Shown here piece after piece: positions 1 through 7,355 of a DNA stretch of 15,785 nt; position 1 is the stretch's first letter, and every line of letters starts with the position of its first letter. The notes under the pieces were generated by a model. That model had not been told where the DNA came from and made no database searches. It saw only the letters and a program-made list of their open reading frames with translations. The translations under genes and the position numbers were made by a program. The DNA comes from DASYQV01 sp036005125. GTDB taxonomy: Bacteria; Acidobacteriota; Vicinamibacteria; Vicinamibacterales; UBA2999. Where the stretch lies: NCBI GenBank assembly GCA_036005125.1, contig DASYQV010000212.1:1-15785 (forward strand), read 5' to 3'.

Positions 1-5
1 CAACG

Positions 6-386
6 ATGGCGACCATGGGACGATATTGCAAAGCGTACGCGATCGATCAGTTCCGGAAATTCAAGGGATGGGAAGAAAAGATCGAGAACCTGGCCCCGAT
101 CGAGAACGACGAGGACGGATCGCAGCAGCCGCGGACGAGCCTCGCCGAGGACGATTACCTGTTCCTGCAGGAGAACTACGTCGTCACCGATGGCATCTTC
201 CTGGACGAGCACATCGTCTTCGACAGCGTGACGCCGGAGTGGAAAGAGTTCTGCACGAACGATCTGGCCTTCGAGATCCCCGACTACAAGCGGTTCGAGG
301 AGACGCAGCCGGTGGGTGATGAGGTGGCCGCGCCCATTGCGGTCCCCACCCCGACCGTCGGCGCCGGCGAGCCCGCGACGGTGTAA
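6..386 (+). CDS. Small conserved-looking protein of unknown function, upstream of the NRPS genes (5' end may lie outside window)
   Basis: The frame encodes up to 126 residues and ends in TAA. ATGs lie at 6 and 15; the frame is still open to the window edge, so the true start could be further upstream and no ribosome site can be judged. The protein is soluble, with no signal peptide or membrane segment. Its N-terminus (MGRYCKAYAIDQFRKFKGW) and middle (LQENYVVTDGIFLDEHIVFD, then TPEWKEFC) look like compact conserved blocks. The last 25 or so residues are Pro/Ala/Val-rich and look unstructured. From memory, small proteins with a similar RYCKAY start occur beside NRPS genes in cyanobacteria; I cannot confirm this here. 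The same strand and nearby position suggest an accessory role in the peptide pathway. No catalytic motif is recognised and no function is claimed. It is probably a real gene because the composition is balanced and the alternative frames look Arg-rich and artefactual. Confidence 0.75.
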   Translation: MATMGRYCKAYAIDQFRKFKGWEEKIENLAPIENDEDGSQQPRTSLAEDDYLFLQENYVVTDGIFLDEHIVFDSVTPEWKEFCTNDLAFEIPDYKRFEETQPVGDEVAAPIAVPTPTVGAGEPATV

Positions 387-470
387 CAGCCAATCGTACG
401 TAGGCCGGGTCTCGAGCAGGCTGCTGAAATTCGCGGGTGCTTGAGATTCCCCTGATTCAACTGTCACGGC

Positions 471-497
471 TCACGCAGAGATCGCAGAGGCGCAGAG
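471..497. repeat. Short GCAGAG repeat, three units
   Basis: GCAGAG occurs at 475-480, 484-489 and 492-497, spaced 9 and 8 bases apart, within the phrase TCACGCAGAG then ATCGCAGAGG then CGCAGAGG. Similar ACGCAGAG strings are widespread extragenic repeats in several groups of environmental bacteria (recalled, not checked). No coding potential is evident. Confidence 0.55.
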
Positions 498-563
498 GAA
501 TCGGGTGATTCGACGTTGTTCAGCGCCGTTCGACTGGTCGGCCTGCAGGGCCGCGCCAAGCGT

Positions 564-587
564 ATAGGCCGGGCCTTTTAGACCCGG
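564..587. repeat. Hairpin repeat of the TAGGCC...TTTAGA... family
   Basis: Starting from TAGGCC, CCGGGCCT pairs with AGACCCGG (one G-T mismatch) around a short TT-rich loop. It shares the TAGGCC and TTTAGA blocks with the reverse complement of the repeat at 601-625, but the arm sequence differs and the arms have co-varied. This suggests one family whose hairpin shape is kept while its sequence drifts. It lies in the leader of NRPS 1. It is not followed by a T-run, so it is a poor intrinsic terminator. Confidence 0.55.
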
Positions 588-600
588 GTACATTCGCTGG

Positions 601-625
601 GCCGCATCTAAAGATGCGGCCTACG
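601..625. repeat. 25-nt hairpin repeat, copy 1, overlapping the upstream ATG of NRPS 1
   Basis: Arms GCCGCATCT (601-609) and AGATGCGGC (612-620) are perfect reverse complements around AA, followed by CTACG. The same 25 bases recur at 11999-12023 inside NRPS 2. The ATG at 614 lies inside the right arm, which argues that the 11 codons from 614 to 646 are repeat-derived and that the NRPS start is the ATG at 647. If transcribed, the hairpin sits about 26 bases upstream of that start and could affect translation or mRNA stability. Confidence 0.85.
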
Positions 626-646
626 TACGCTCGCCCTCGATCCTCC

Positions 647-3600
647 ATGACCTTTTCGCACACCCGTCCGGCCGCTCGTGCGCCCGCGATCCCGCGGCGA
701 GGCACCTCCTCCGCCCCGCTGTCGTACGCCCAGCAGGGGCTCTGGTTCCTGGATCAATTTGCGCCCGGCAGCCCGCGTTACAACATTCCGATGGCACTGC
801 AGCTCGACGGTCCGCTCGACGTCGAGGTGCTCGCGGGGGCCGTTGCCCTGGTCGTTCGACGTCACGAGATCCTGCGCACCACGTTCATCGAGGATCGCGG
901 CGAGCCACGGCAAATCGTGTCGACGACCTCATCGGTGCAGATGCGGTTCGTCGATGCTTCGGCCATCGAGCCGGCGAAACGCGGCCGCGTCGTGCCGCGG
1001 CTCGTTCGGCAGGAGCTGTGGCAGCCGTTCGAGCTGGCGCAGGGTCCGCTGCTGCGGATCTCCCTGTGGCGCATGGCGGCGGACCAGCACGTCCTGACCG
1101 CCACCATGCACCACATCATTGCCGACGCATGGTCGGTGAACGTGCTCCTCCGCGAGATCACCACCATCTATGCCTCGCTGGTCGCGAATCGACCGGCGGC
1201 GCTCCCTCCGCTGCCTATCCAGTACGGCGACTATGCTGCGTGGGAGCGCGCGCGGGTGGAGGGGCCGGCATTCGAGCGGACGCTGACGTATTGGGAAAAC
1301 CAACTCGCGGGGGTCGAGCCGCTCGACCTCCCGAGCGATCGCCCGCGAGTGGCCACGCGAACGTTTGCCGGCGCGGCAGAGCCCTGGAAGCTCTCGCGCG
1401 AGGTGTCGGCGGGCCTGCGCGAGCTGGCGCGCCGGGAACGCGTCACGCTGTTCATGCTCCTCGTCGCGGTCTTCGCGGTGCTCCTCCGCCGCTACACGCA
1501 TCAGGACGACCTGGCGATCGGGTCGCCGATGACCACCCGGCAGACCCGAGAGACGGAACCGCTCGTCGGGCTGTTCCTCAACACTCTCGTCCTGCGGGTG
1601 AACGCCGCCGGTCGTCAGCCCTTTCAGCGCTTCCTCGCCCACGTCCGTGATGTCGTGCTCGGCGCGTTCATGCACCGGGATGCGCCGTTCGAGCGCCTCG
1701 TCGAACATCTGCGGCCGTCACGAAGAGACGACGCGCCGCTCTTCAACGTGATGCTGGCGGTGCACCCCGGGGTCAAGTCCGGGATCGGCATCGACGGGGT
1801 TCAGGTGACGGAACTGCCCGTCGCAGAGGAAGCGATCCGATTCGACCTCACGCTCTTTGCGATCGAGGGGGGCGACGAGTTGAGCGGTGTGCTCAGCTAC
1901 AGCGCGGAGCTGTTCGACCAGGCCACGATGGCGCGGATGAGCGGCCACCTGGTGTCGCTGCTGCAGGCAATTGTCGAGCGGCCGTCCGCGAGGCTCGACG
2001 AGCTCCCCCTGCTCGCCAACGAGGAGCGGGTCCAGGTGCTCGCCCGAGGGATTGGCGTGGACGCACCAGAACCGACAGCCGCCGGCGTCCACAAGCTTTT
2101 CGAGCGCCACGTCGAGCTGACACCGAACGCCCCGGCCGTGCTGCGGGATGGGCAGATCCTCAGTTATCAGGATGTCGATCGCGGAGCCAATCAGATTGCA
2201 CACGCGCTGATCGCGCTCGGCGCCGGACGGGGCACACGGGTCGCGCTCTGTCTGGATCGGCGTCCACCGCTGGTGCTCGCGCTGCTCGGCATCATGAAGT
2301 CGGGCGCCTGCTACGTGCCGCTCGATCCGACATACCCGGCCAGGCGCCTGCAGGGGATTGTCGAAGACGCGCGACCCACCGTGCTCCTCACGGAGACGCG
2401 GTTTGCATCGCTCTGGCACGACCTGTCCGGCGTGACTGTCGTCTACCTCGATGCGAGTGACAGCACGATTGCGTCGAGACCGACCGTGAACCCTGGAAGG
2501 AAGGTGACGCCTGACGACCCCGTGTACATCATCTACACGTCCGGTTCGACCGGGACGCCGAAAGGCGTCATCGTGCCGCACGGCGCGTTGATCAACTCGT
2601 GCCGTGGAGTGGTCGAGGCGACGGGCATTGGACCGGGAGACCGGTTCCTGCACTTTGCGCCGATCGGTTTCGACGTCACCGCTTTTCAGATCTATCCGGC
2701 ACTGACAACAGGCGCTGCCACCGTGCTCGCGCCGCCGGCAAGCGAGCTCTCGAATGACGACATCCTCGAGATTTGCGAGCGGACCGGGCTCACGATTCTC
2801 GATCTCCCTTCGGCGGTCTGGCAGCAGTGGGTCAAGGACATGGCCGACCGCGGCCGGCGGCTGCCCGCACCGCTGCGCGTCTTCATGACCGGCGGCGAGA
2901 GCACGCCGATGGAGTGCGTACGCGCGTGGAGCACATTGGTAAAGGGCTCAGCCCGCTTCATCAGCTCGTACGGGCCAACCGAGACCACGGTGACGACGAT
3001 GTGGCGCGGCGCGTCGGCCGACGTCATGAGCTGGCGCACGCCGTCGACCACGCTGGGAGGTCCGCTGCAGAACGTCAGGCTCTACGTGCTCGACGCCGCG
3101 TTGCAGCCCGTGCCGCCTGGCGTGAGCGGTGAACTGTGCGTCGCCGGTGCCGGCCTTGCGCATGGATACGTGGACCGGCCGGATCTGACCGCCGAACGAT
3201 TCGTGCCCGACCCGATCAGCTCAGCGCCCGGCCAACGGATGTATCGAACCGGGGATCGTGTTCGCTACCGCGCCGACGGCCTCCTGGAGTTCCTCGGCCG
3301 GTTCGATCATCAGCTCAAGCTGCTCGGCGTTCGAATCGAAGCCGGCGAAATCGAAGCGCTCCTCCGCCAGCATCCGCGCGTCCGCGCGGCCGTTGTCACG
3401 ACCGCCCGGCCGGCGTCGCGTCCTGTCCTCGTGGCGTATATCGTCGCCGATGCCCCTGTGCCCGGTGACGCCGAGATGCGGCAGCATCTGGCGGCTCATC
3501 TGCCGTCCACGGTGATTCCGACCGCATTCTGCTTCCTTCCCGCCCTGCCGATTACGCCCAACGGCAAGCTGGATCGTCGCGCCCTGCCGATGCCCGATCT

Positions 3601-5269
3601 GATCGACGCGGAACGCGCGATCCTCGAGCCTCGCACCGAGACCGAACGACTGCTGATCGAGATGTGGAGCGAGGCGCTGGGCGTCACGGGAATCAGCGCC
3701 GACGATGACTTCTTTGCCGTGGGCGGACACTCGATCGTGGCAGCGCGTCTGGCGTCACGCCTGCGCGAGGCGTTTGGAATCGATCTGTCCGTGCGGGCGA
3801 TGTTCGAGGCGCCAACCGTCGCCCAGCTCGGGAAACTGATTGACGATCGGAGGCGCAGCAGGGAGGACGAGAGGAGGCCCGCCCTTGTCAGTGTCGAACG
3901 CAAGGGACCGATGCCGGTGTCATTCGCGCAGCAGGGCTTCTGGCTGCTCGAGCAGTTCGAGCCCGAGCGCCCCATCTACGCAAATCCCGAAGTCGTTCGA
4001 TTCCGAGGAGCGCTCTCGGTACCCGCATTCGTCCAGACGCTCACCGCGATTGTCGGACGGCACGAGTCACTCCGCACGACGTTCCGCGCGGTCGATGGCG
4101 CACCGAAGCAGATCATCGAAGCTGCGCGTCCCGTGGACGTCCCGGTGATCGACCTCGAGGCGCTCCCGCCCGCACGCCGCGAGGCAGCGGCGACGGAGCT
4201 CGCCCGCGTCGAAGCACACACCCCGTTCAACCTTTCACGGGGACCGATGCTCCGGGTGACCATCCTGCGGATGGCAGCCGACGATCACATCGTCCACTTC
4301 ACGATGCATCACATCGTCTCCGACCTGTGGTCGATCGGCGTGCTCATGACCGAAGTCGGCGCCCGGTATCGTGCCGCGCTCACGGGTGAGGCCGTCGTCC
4401 TCCCCGACCTGCCCGTGCAGTATGCCGATTACGCCGCGTGGGAGCGTGTGCGCTGGAACGAGCGCGCGCTCGACGAGGCGGTGGTCCGGAGGCTCGCGCA
4501 AATCGGAGACGTCACGTCCGAGCTCAATCTTCCGACCGATCGGCCGCGAGCGCTGACGCCGCGTTTCTCGGCTGCCAGGCGGCAGATCGAGCTGTCCGAT
4601 CAGCTCCTCGCGAGGGTGCGCCTGGCGGGACGGCGCGACGGGGTGACGCTTTTCATGTCGATGCTGGCCGCGCTTCAGACGCTCCTGCACCTGTACACGG
4701 GAGAGCCATCGATCCTGGTTGCCGTGCCCGTAGCGAATCGCGACGAGCACGCGACCGAGCACCTGATCGGGTACTTCGTCAACCACGTCGTGATCGTCAC
4801 GCGCTTCGACGGCGAGCCGACATGCCGCGAGCTGCTGGCACGCGCGCGAACGGCCACGCTCGAGGCGCTCGATCACCAGGATCTGCCGTTCGAAGAGTTC
4901 GTGCGCCGCGTACGCCCGGAGCGGCAGGGAAGCCATACGCCTCTGCACCGCGTAGTCTTCAACGTGCTGAACGTTCCCGACATGCGCCTCGACCTGCCCG
5001 GCCTTCGCGCGGAGGTCGCGCCACCGGCCGCTCGCGAGAGAGGCTTGTTCGACCTCAACTGGGCCTTTGCGGATCACGGCGATCACGTGACGGGCGTCCT
5101 GGAGTACGACGCCGAGCTGTTCGATCCGTCGACGGCCGACCGTATGGCGTCCGGCTACATCCGCGTGCTCGAGGCCTTTGCCGATACGCCCGACCGGCGG
5201 CTCGCGACGCTGAACCTGATGACGTCTACCCAGGAGTCGCTGGCACTGGCATTCAGCGAGCCGCTCTGA
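647..5269 (+). CDS. Nonribosomal peptide synthetase 1, domains C-A-T-C
   Basis: About 1540 residues from the ATG at 647. The in-frame ATG at 614 adds 11 residues encoded by a hairpin repeat, so I prefer 647, although neither start has a good ribosome site. C1 (about 20-450) opens with LSYAQQGLWFL; its active site is HHIIADAWS (H155, H156, D160), with Ala in place of the usual Gly. The A domain (about 480-985) has YTSGSTGTPKG at 630, FDVTAFQ at 675, SYGPTE near Y775, YRTGD, and NGKLDRRAL with K974. Pocket residues by ungapped comparison with GrsA are DVFDMGSVTK; acidic 278, G301 and S322 recall codes for basic residues such as ornithine or arginine, a low-confidence guess. The T domain has GGHS with phosphopantetheine Ser1029. 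C2 (about 1085-1515) has HHIVSDLWS (H1221, H1222, D1226) and lacks the usual YW motif before LPTDRPR. The protein stops in the C-A linker, with no thioesterase or docking domain. C1 might be a lipid-starter C domain or may accept a chain from an upstream enzyme. Confidence 0.97.
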   Translation: MTFSHTRPAARAPAIPRRGTSSAPLSYAQQGLWFLDQFAPGSPRYNIPMALQLDGPLDVEVLAGAVALVVRRHEILRTTFIEDRGEPRQIVSTTSSVQMRFVDASAIEPAKRGRVVPRLVRQELWQPFELAQGPLLRISLWRMAADQHVLTATMHHIIADAWSVNVLLREITTIYASLVANRPAALPPLPIQYGDYAAWERARVEGPAFERTLTYWENQLAGVEPLDLPSDRPRVATRTFAGAAEPWKLSREVSAGLRELARRERVTLFMLLVAVFAVLLRRYTHQDDLAIGSPMTTRQTRETEPLVGLFLNTLVLRVNAAGRQPFQRFLAHVRDVVLGAFMHRDAPFERLVEHLRPSRRDDAPLFNVMLAVHPGVKSGIGIDGVQVTELPVAEEAIRFDLTLFAIEGGDELSGVLSYSAELFDQATMARMSGHLVSLLQAIVERPSARLDELPLLANEERVQVLARGIGVDAPEPTAAGVHKLFERHVELTPNAPAVLRDGQILSYQDVDRGANQIAHALIALGAGRGTRVALCLDRRPPLVLALLGIMKSGACYVPLDPTYPARRLQGIVEDARPTVLLTETRFASLWHDLSGVTVVYLDASDSTIASRPTVNPGRKVTPDDPVYIIYTSGSTGTPKGVIVPHGALINSCRGVVEATGIGPGDRFLHFAPIGFDVTAFQIYPALTTGAATVLAPPASELSNDDILEICERTGLTILDLPSAVWQQWVKDMADRGRRLPAPLRVFMTGGESTPMECVRAWSTLVKGSARFISSYGPTETTVTTMWRGASADVMSWRTPSTTLGGPLQNVRLYVLDAALQPVPPGVSGELCVAGAGLAHGYVDRPDLTAERFVPDPISSAPGQRMYRTGDRVRYRADGLLEFLGRFDHQLKLLGVRIEAGEIEALLRQHPRVRAAVVTTARPASRPVLVAYIVADAPVPGDAEMRQHLAAHLPSTVIPTAFCFLPALPITPNGKLDRRALPMPDLIDAERAILEPRTETERLLIEMWSEALGVTGISADDDFFAVGGHSIVAARLASRLREAFGIDLSVRAMFEAPTVAQLGKLIDDRRRSREDERRPALVSVERKGPMPVSFAQQGFWLLEQFEPERPIYANPEVVRFRGALSVPAFVQTLTAIVGRHESLRTTFRAVDGAPKQIIEAARPVDVPVIDLEALPPARREAAATELARVEAHTPFNLSRGPMLRVTILRMAADDHIVHFTMHHIVSDLWSIGVLMTEVGARYRAALTGEAVVLPDLPVQYADYAAWERVRWNERALDEAVVRRLAQIGDVTSELNLPTDRPRALTPRFSAARRQIELSDQLLARVRLAGRRDGVTLFMSMLAALQTLLHLYTGEPSILVAVPVANRDEHATEHLIGYFVNHVVIVTRFDGEPTCRELLARARTATLEALDHQDLPFEEFVRRVRPERQGSHTPLHRVVFNVLNVPDMRLDLPGLRAEVAPPAARERGLFDLNWAFADHGDHVTGVLEYDAELFDPSTADRMASGYIRVLEAFADTPDRRLATLNLMTSTQESLALAFSEPL

Positions 5270-5273
5270 CGCT

Positions 5274-5390
5274 GGCTTAAGGCTTAGGGCTTAGGGCTTA
5301 AGGCGTGAGGCAGGGCGGGCCGTAACGGCCCGCCCTGTGATGTCCCTGAGCCTTGAGCCCGTAAGCCTTGAGCCCCGAGCCCTCAGCCTG
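5274..5390. repeat. Inverted array of 7-nt repeats around a GC-rich hairpin
   Basis: The left side is five consecutive heptamers at 5274-5308: GGCTTAA, GGCTTAG, GGCTTAG, GGCTTAA, GGCGTGA. The right side, about 5344-5390, holds the same type in reverse complement (TGAGCCT, TGAGCCC, TAAGCCT, TGAGCCC, CGAGCCC, TCAGCCT) with one extra G breaking the phase. A perfect hairpin sits at the centre. The array begins four bases after the NRPS 1 stop and ends just before the monooxygenase ATG. No gene is present. It could act as an mRNA stabiliser or processing site between operon genes. Confidence 0.85.
5311..5337. other. Perfect 13-bp GC-rich stem-loop
   Basis: CAGGGCGGGCCGT (5311-5323) and ACGGCCCGCCCTG (5325-5337) are exact reverse complements separated by one A; in RNA this would be about a 12-bp stem with a 3-base loop. 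It is strong but followed by TGATGTCCC rather than a T-run, so it does not look like a standard Rho-independent terminator. It may weaken read-through or protect the upstream NRPS 1 message. Confidence 0.8.
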
Positions 5391-5393
5391 ACT

Positions 5394-6512
5394 ATGGATT
5401 TCAGCGTCATGTTCTTCGCCGGCTCGGATCGCCCGCGAGCGACCGATCGGTACGCGCTCGTGCGCGAGGCCGCGCAATTCGCCGATCGTCATGGATTCTC
5501 GGCCGTCTGGACGCCCGAGCGGCATTTCCACGAGTTCGGCGGGCTCTTTCCGAACCCATCGGTCCTCGCGGCCGCGTTGGCCGTCATGACCGAACGGGTT
5601 CAGATCCGGGCGGGCAGTCTCATTGCAGCACTCCATGATCCGGTTCGCATTGCGGAGGAGTGGTCGGTCGTCGACAACCTGTCTCGCGGGCGCGTCGCGA
5701 TCTCGTTCGGGGCAGGCTGGAATGCTGACGACTTCATCTTTCATCCCGAGCGCTACGCGGTCCGCCAGGCGTGGCTCTATGACGCGATCGCGGAGATTCA
5801 ACGGCTGTGGCGTGGCGAGTCGGTCGTTCGCGAAAACGGCGCCGGCCGCTCGATCAGTGTTTCCGTGCGCCCTCGGCCCGTACAGCCGGAGCTCCCGACC
5901 TGGGTGACCTCGTCCGGTCACGTCGACACGTTTGTGAGCGCCGGCCGGATCGGCGCGAACCTCCTGACGCACCTGATCGGCCAGACCCTGGACCAGTTGC
6001 GCGACAAGATTCGAAGGTATCGCGACGCGCGCGCTGCGAACGGATTCGACCCCCGGGCCGGGAAGGTCACCGTCATGATGCACACCTTCATCGGTCCCGA
6101 TCTGCAGGAGGTCAAACGGATCGTGAAGCTGCCTTTCTGCGACTACCTGAAGACCGCGGTGCGGCTGGAAGAACGCGCGGCCGCCGCCGGCGGCGCGGTC
6201 AGCGGCGGTCATCGCATCGAGCAGCACGCCATTCCGGACTCCGCGATGCAGGACCTGCTCGAGGTGACGTTCGAACGCTACTTCAGCACCGCCTCACTGC
6301 TCGGCACGGTCGATACGTGCCAGGCCATGGTCTCTCGGCTCGAGGCGTGCGACGTGGACGAGGTCGCGTGCCTGATCGACTTCGGCCCGTCCGACGAGCA
6401 GGTGATGGCCAGCCTTCACTCCGTCGATCGTCTCCGCGAAGCGTGCGGCGCCGATGCCCGCGCGCGCGCCGAGGCTGATGCGATAAACGAGTTCAGCGAA
6501 TCGATCCTGTAG
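5394..6512 (+). CDS. Luciferase-like FMN-dependent monooxygenase (natural-product biosynthesis LLM type)
   Basis: 372 residues from the ATG at 5394 (MDFSVMFFAG). The frame is open back to an ATG at 5337, but those extra 19 residues come from the heptamer array, so the later start is preferred; no good ribosome site precedes either. The fold is the bacterial luciferase TIM barrel: the first strand DFSVMFFAG is followed by PERHFHEFGG (E42-G49), then GSLIAALHDPVRIAEEW (H81), SRGRVAISFGAGWNADDF, and PELPTWVTSSGHVDTF, where the substrate and flavin phosphate are usually bound. The pattern and length fit the secondary-metabolism LLM subfamily found free-standing or embedded in NRPS/PKS proteins. 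Such enzymes use reduced flavin and oxygen, often to hydroxylate a carrier-bound intermediate; the exact target is unknown. Its position between two NRPS genes on the same strand supports a tailoring role. A separate flavin reductase is not seen and would be supplied elsewhere. Confidence 0.92.
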   Translation: MDFSVMFFAGSDRPRATDRYALVREAAQFADRHGFSAVWTPERHFHEFGGLFPNPSVLAAALAVMTERVQIRAGSLIAALHDPVRIAEEWSVVDNLSRGRVAISFGAGWNADDFIFHPERYAVRQAWLYDAIAEIQRLWRGESVVRENGAGRSISVSVRPRPVQPELPTWVTSSGHVDTFVSAGRIGANLLTHLIGQTLDQLRDKIRRYRDARAANGFDPRAGKVTVMMHTFIGPDLQEVKRIVKLPFCDYLKTAVRLEERAAAAGGAVSGGHRIEQHAIPDSAMQDLLEVTFERYFSTASLLGTVDTCQAMVSRLEACDVDEVACLIDFGPSDEQVMASLHSVDRLREACGADARARAEADAINEFSESIL

Positions 6513-6616
6513 GCCTCAGGGATCAGGCCTCAGAGATCAGGGTTGTCTCAGGCATCAGTCAGGCTGGGGCCTCGGACGGCCCTGAGGCCTGAGGCCTGAT
6601 CCCTGAGGCCTGATGT
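6511..6616. repeat. Second inverted array of 7-nt repeats, with a 23-bp perfect inverted repeat
   Basis: The arms at 6511-6533 and 6589-6611 are exact reverse complements of 23 bases. The left arm resolves into heptamers GGCCTCA, GGGATCA, GGCCTCA, followed by GAGATCA; the right arm into TGAGGCC, TGATCCC and related units. A weak central stem (GGGCC at 6567-6571 with GGCCC at 6578-6582) lies between. The array begins inside the TAG stop of the monooxygenase (6510-6512) and ends shortly before the racemase ribosome site. Its architecture copies that of 5274-5390 though the unit sequence differs. No T-run follows, so it is not a typical terminator. Confidence 0.85.
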
Positions 6617-6620
6617 AGAT

Positions 6621-6625
6621 GAGAG
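6621..6625 (+). promoter_or_regulatory. Probable ribosome binding site for the racemase gene
   Basis: GAGAG lies seven bases before the ATG at 6633 and is the only purine-rich block in this short non-repetitive stretch. It supports the chosen start. Confidence 0.55.
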
Positions 6626-6632
6626 AAACACC

Positions 6633-7355
6633 ATGAATACTCCAGCAACTGTCGCCGTCATCGGCGGGATGGGACCGCTCGCGTCCGCCGAATTCGTGAA
6701 CACCGTCTACGAGCGGGCCACGACGGACCGCGAGCAGGAGATGCCGCGGCTCGTGTTGTGGTCGGATCCGTCGTTCCCGGACCGGACCACGGCGCTCCTC
6801 GACGGACGCAGCCACGTGCTCGCCGGCCATCTCGAGCACGCGATCGCCCAGTGTGAGGCAATGGGGGCGGGGCAGGTCGTCATCTGCTGCGTCACCGTGC
6901 ACGCCGTCCTGCCCCTCCTCCCCAACCATCTCAAATCCCGAATCGTGTCGCTCGTCGACGTGGTGCTCGAGGCGGCCATCGAAGCCGAGCGGCCGCACCT
7001 GCTCCTGACCAGCCTCGGCACGCGGCGCATGCGGGTGTTCGAAAGCCATCCGCTGTGGCCCGAGGCGAGCCGGTGGCTCCGCTGGCCGGACGAGGAGGAC
7101 CACGAGCGTGTCCACGACGTGATCTACGCGATCAAGCGCCAGGACGGACTGCCGCAGGCGGTCGTGCTGATCAGATCGCTGCTCCGCAAGCACGGGCTGA
7201 GCTCGTTCATTGCAGGTTGCACCGAATTGCACATGGTTCAGAAGTACTGGCGACGCCATTCACCGATCGACTGCATCGATCCGCTCCAGATCGTCGCAGA
7301 CCGGATCGCCGCGCCGATTGTCGTCGGAAGCCCGCGGGAAGCAGGGGTGCAATGA
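6633..7355 (+). CDS. Aspartate/glutamate racemase family protein
   Basis: 240 residues, the usual length for this family. The N-terminal GGMGPLAS block (residues 11-18) and the two halves each carrying a cysteine are typical of PLP-independent Asp/Glu (RacX/YgeA-type) racemases. The first catalytic Cys is C86 in CCVTVH (C85-H90), where the family normally has CNTxH, so the conserved Asn is Val. The second is C196 in AGCTELH. Both cysteines needed for the two-base mechanism are present, so racemisation is plausible but the substrate may differ from aspartate or glutamate. The start is supported by GAGAG seven bases upstream. The stop overlaps the NRPS 2 start (ATGA at 7352-7355), implying translational coupling and a shared role. 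It may supply a D-amino acid to one of the A domains; alternatively it may act on a carboxylated intermediate. No signal peptide, so cytoplasmic. Confidence 0.93.
   Translation: MNTPATVAVIGGMGPLASAEFVNTVYERATTDREQEMPRLVLWSDPSFPDRTTALLDGRSHVLAGHLEHAIAQCEAMGAGQVVICCVTVHAVLPLLPNHLKSRIVSLVDVVLEAAIEAERPHLLLTSLGTRRMRVFESHPLWPEASRWLRWPDEEDHERVHDVIYAIKRQDGLPQAVVLIRSLLRKHGLSSFIAGCTELHMVQKYWRRHSPIDCIDPLQIVADRIAAPIVVGSPREAGVQ
7343..7347 (+). promoter_or_regulatory. Probable ribosome binding site for NRPS 2
   Basis: AGGGG lies inside the last codons of the racemase gene, four bases before the ATG at 7352. Spacing is short, but with the ATGA overlap it fits coupled translation. Confidence 0.4.

Larger units (their letters stand above)
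395..629. repeat. Spacer bounded by a 12-bp perfect inverted repeat (CGTACGTAGGCC / GGCCTACGTACG)
   Basis: The left copy is at 395-406 and the right copy at 618-629, both exact. Between them lie a GCAGAG-type repeat and two hairpins. The unit starts nine bases after the stop of the first gene and runs past the upstream ATG (614) of NRPS 1. No transposase and no clear target duplication are seen, so it may be a small non-autonomous element or simply neighbouring members of one hairpin family in opposite orientations. The promoter of NRPS 1 should lie in or before this spacer, but I see no convincing -35/-10 pair. Confidence 0.6.

Noticed and set aside
614..646. Start of NRPS 1 at the ATG at 614
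   Set aside because: This ATG is inside the right arm of a repeat found elsewhere in the window, and the first 11 residues have no NRPS character; the ATG at 647 is preferred though not proven.
1718..2653. 311-codon minus-strand frame, with similar ones at 929-1708 and 4235-5086
   Set aside because: All are antisense to intact NRPS 1 domains and lack motifs or ribosome sites.
5311..5337. Rho-independent terminator after NRPS 1
   Set aside because: The stem is strong, but no T-run follows on either strand, and the genes on both sides appear to belong to one pathway.
5298..6227. 309-codon minus-strand frame across the monooxygenase
   Set aside because: It starts within and ends in the heptamer array region and is antisense to a clear luciferase-like protein.
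5274..6616. CRISPR array in the repeated spacers
   Set aside because: Units are 7 nt, adjacent without unique spacers, and inverted about a centre; no cas gene is present.
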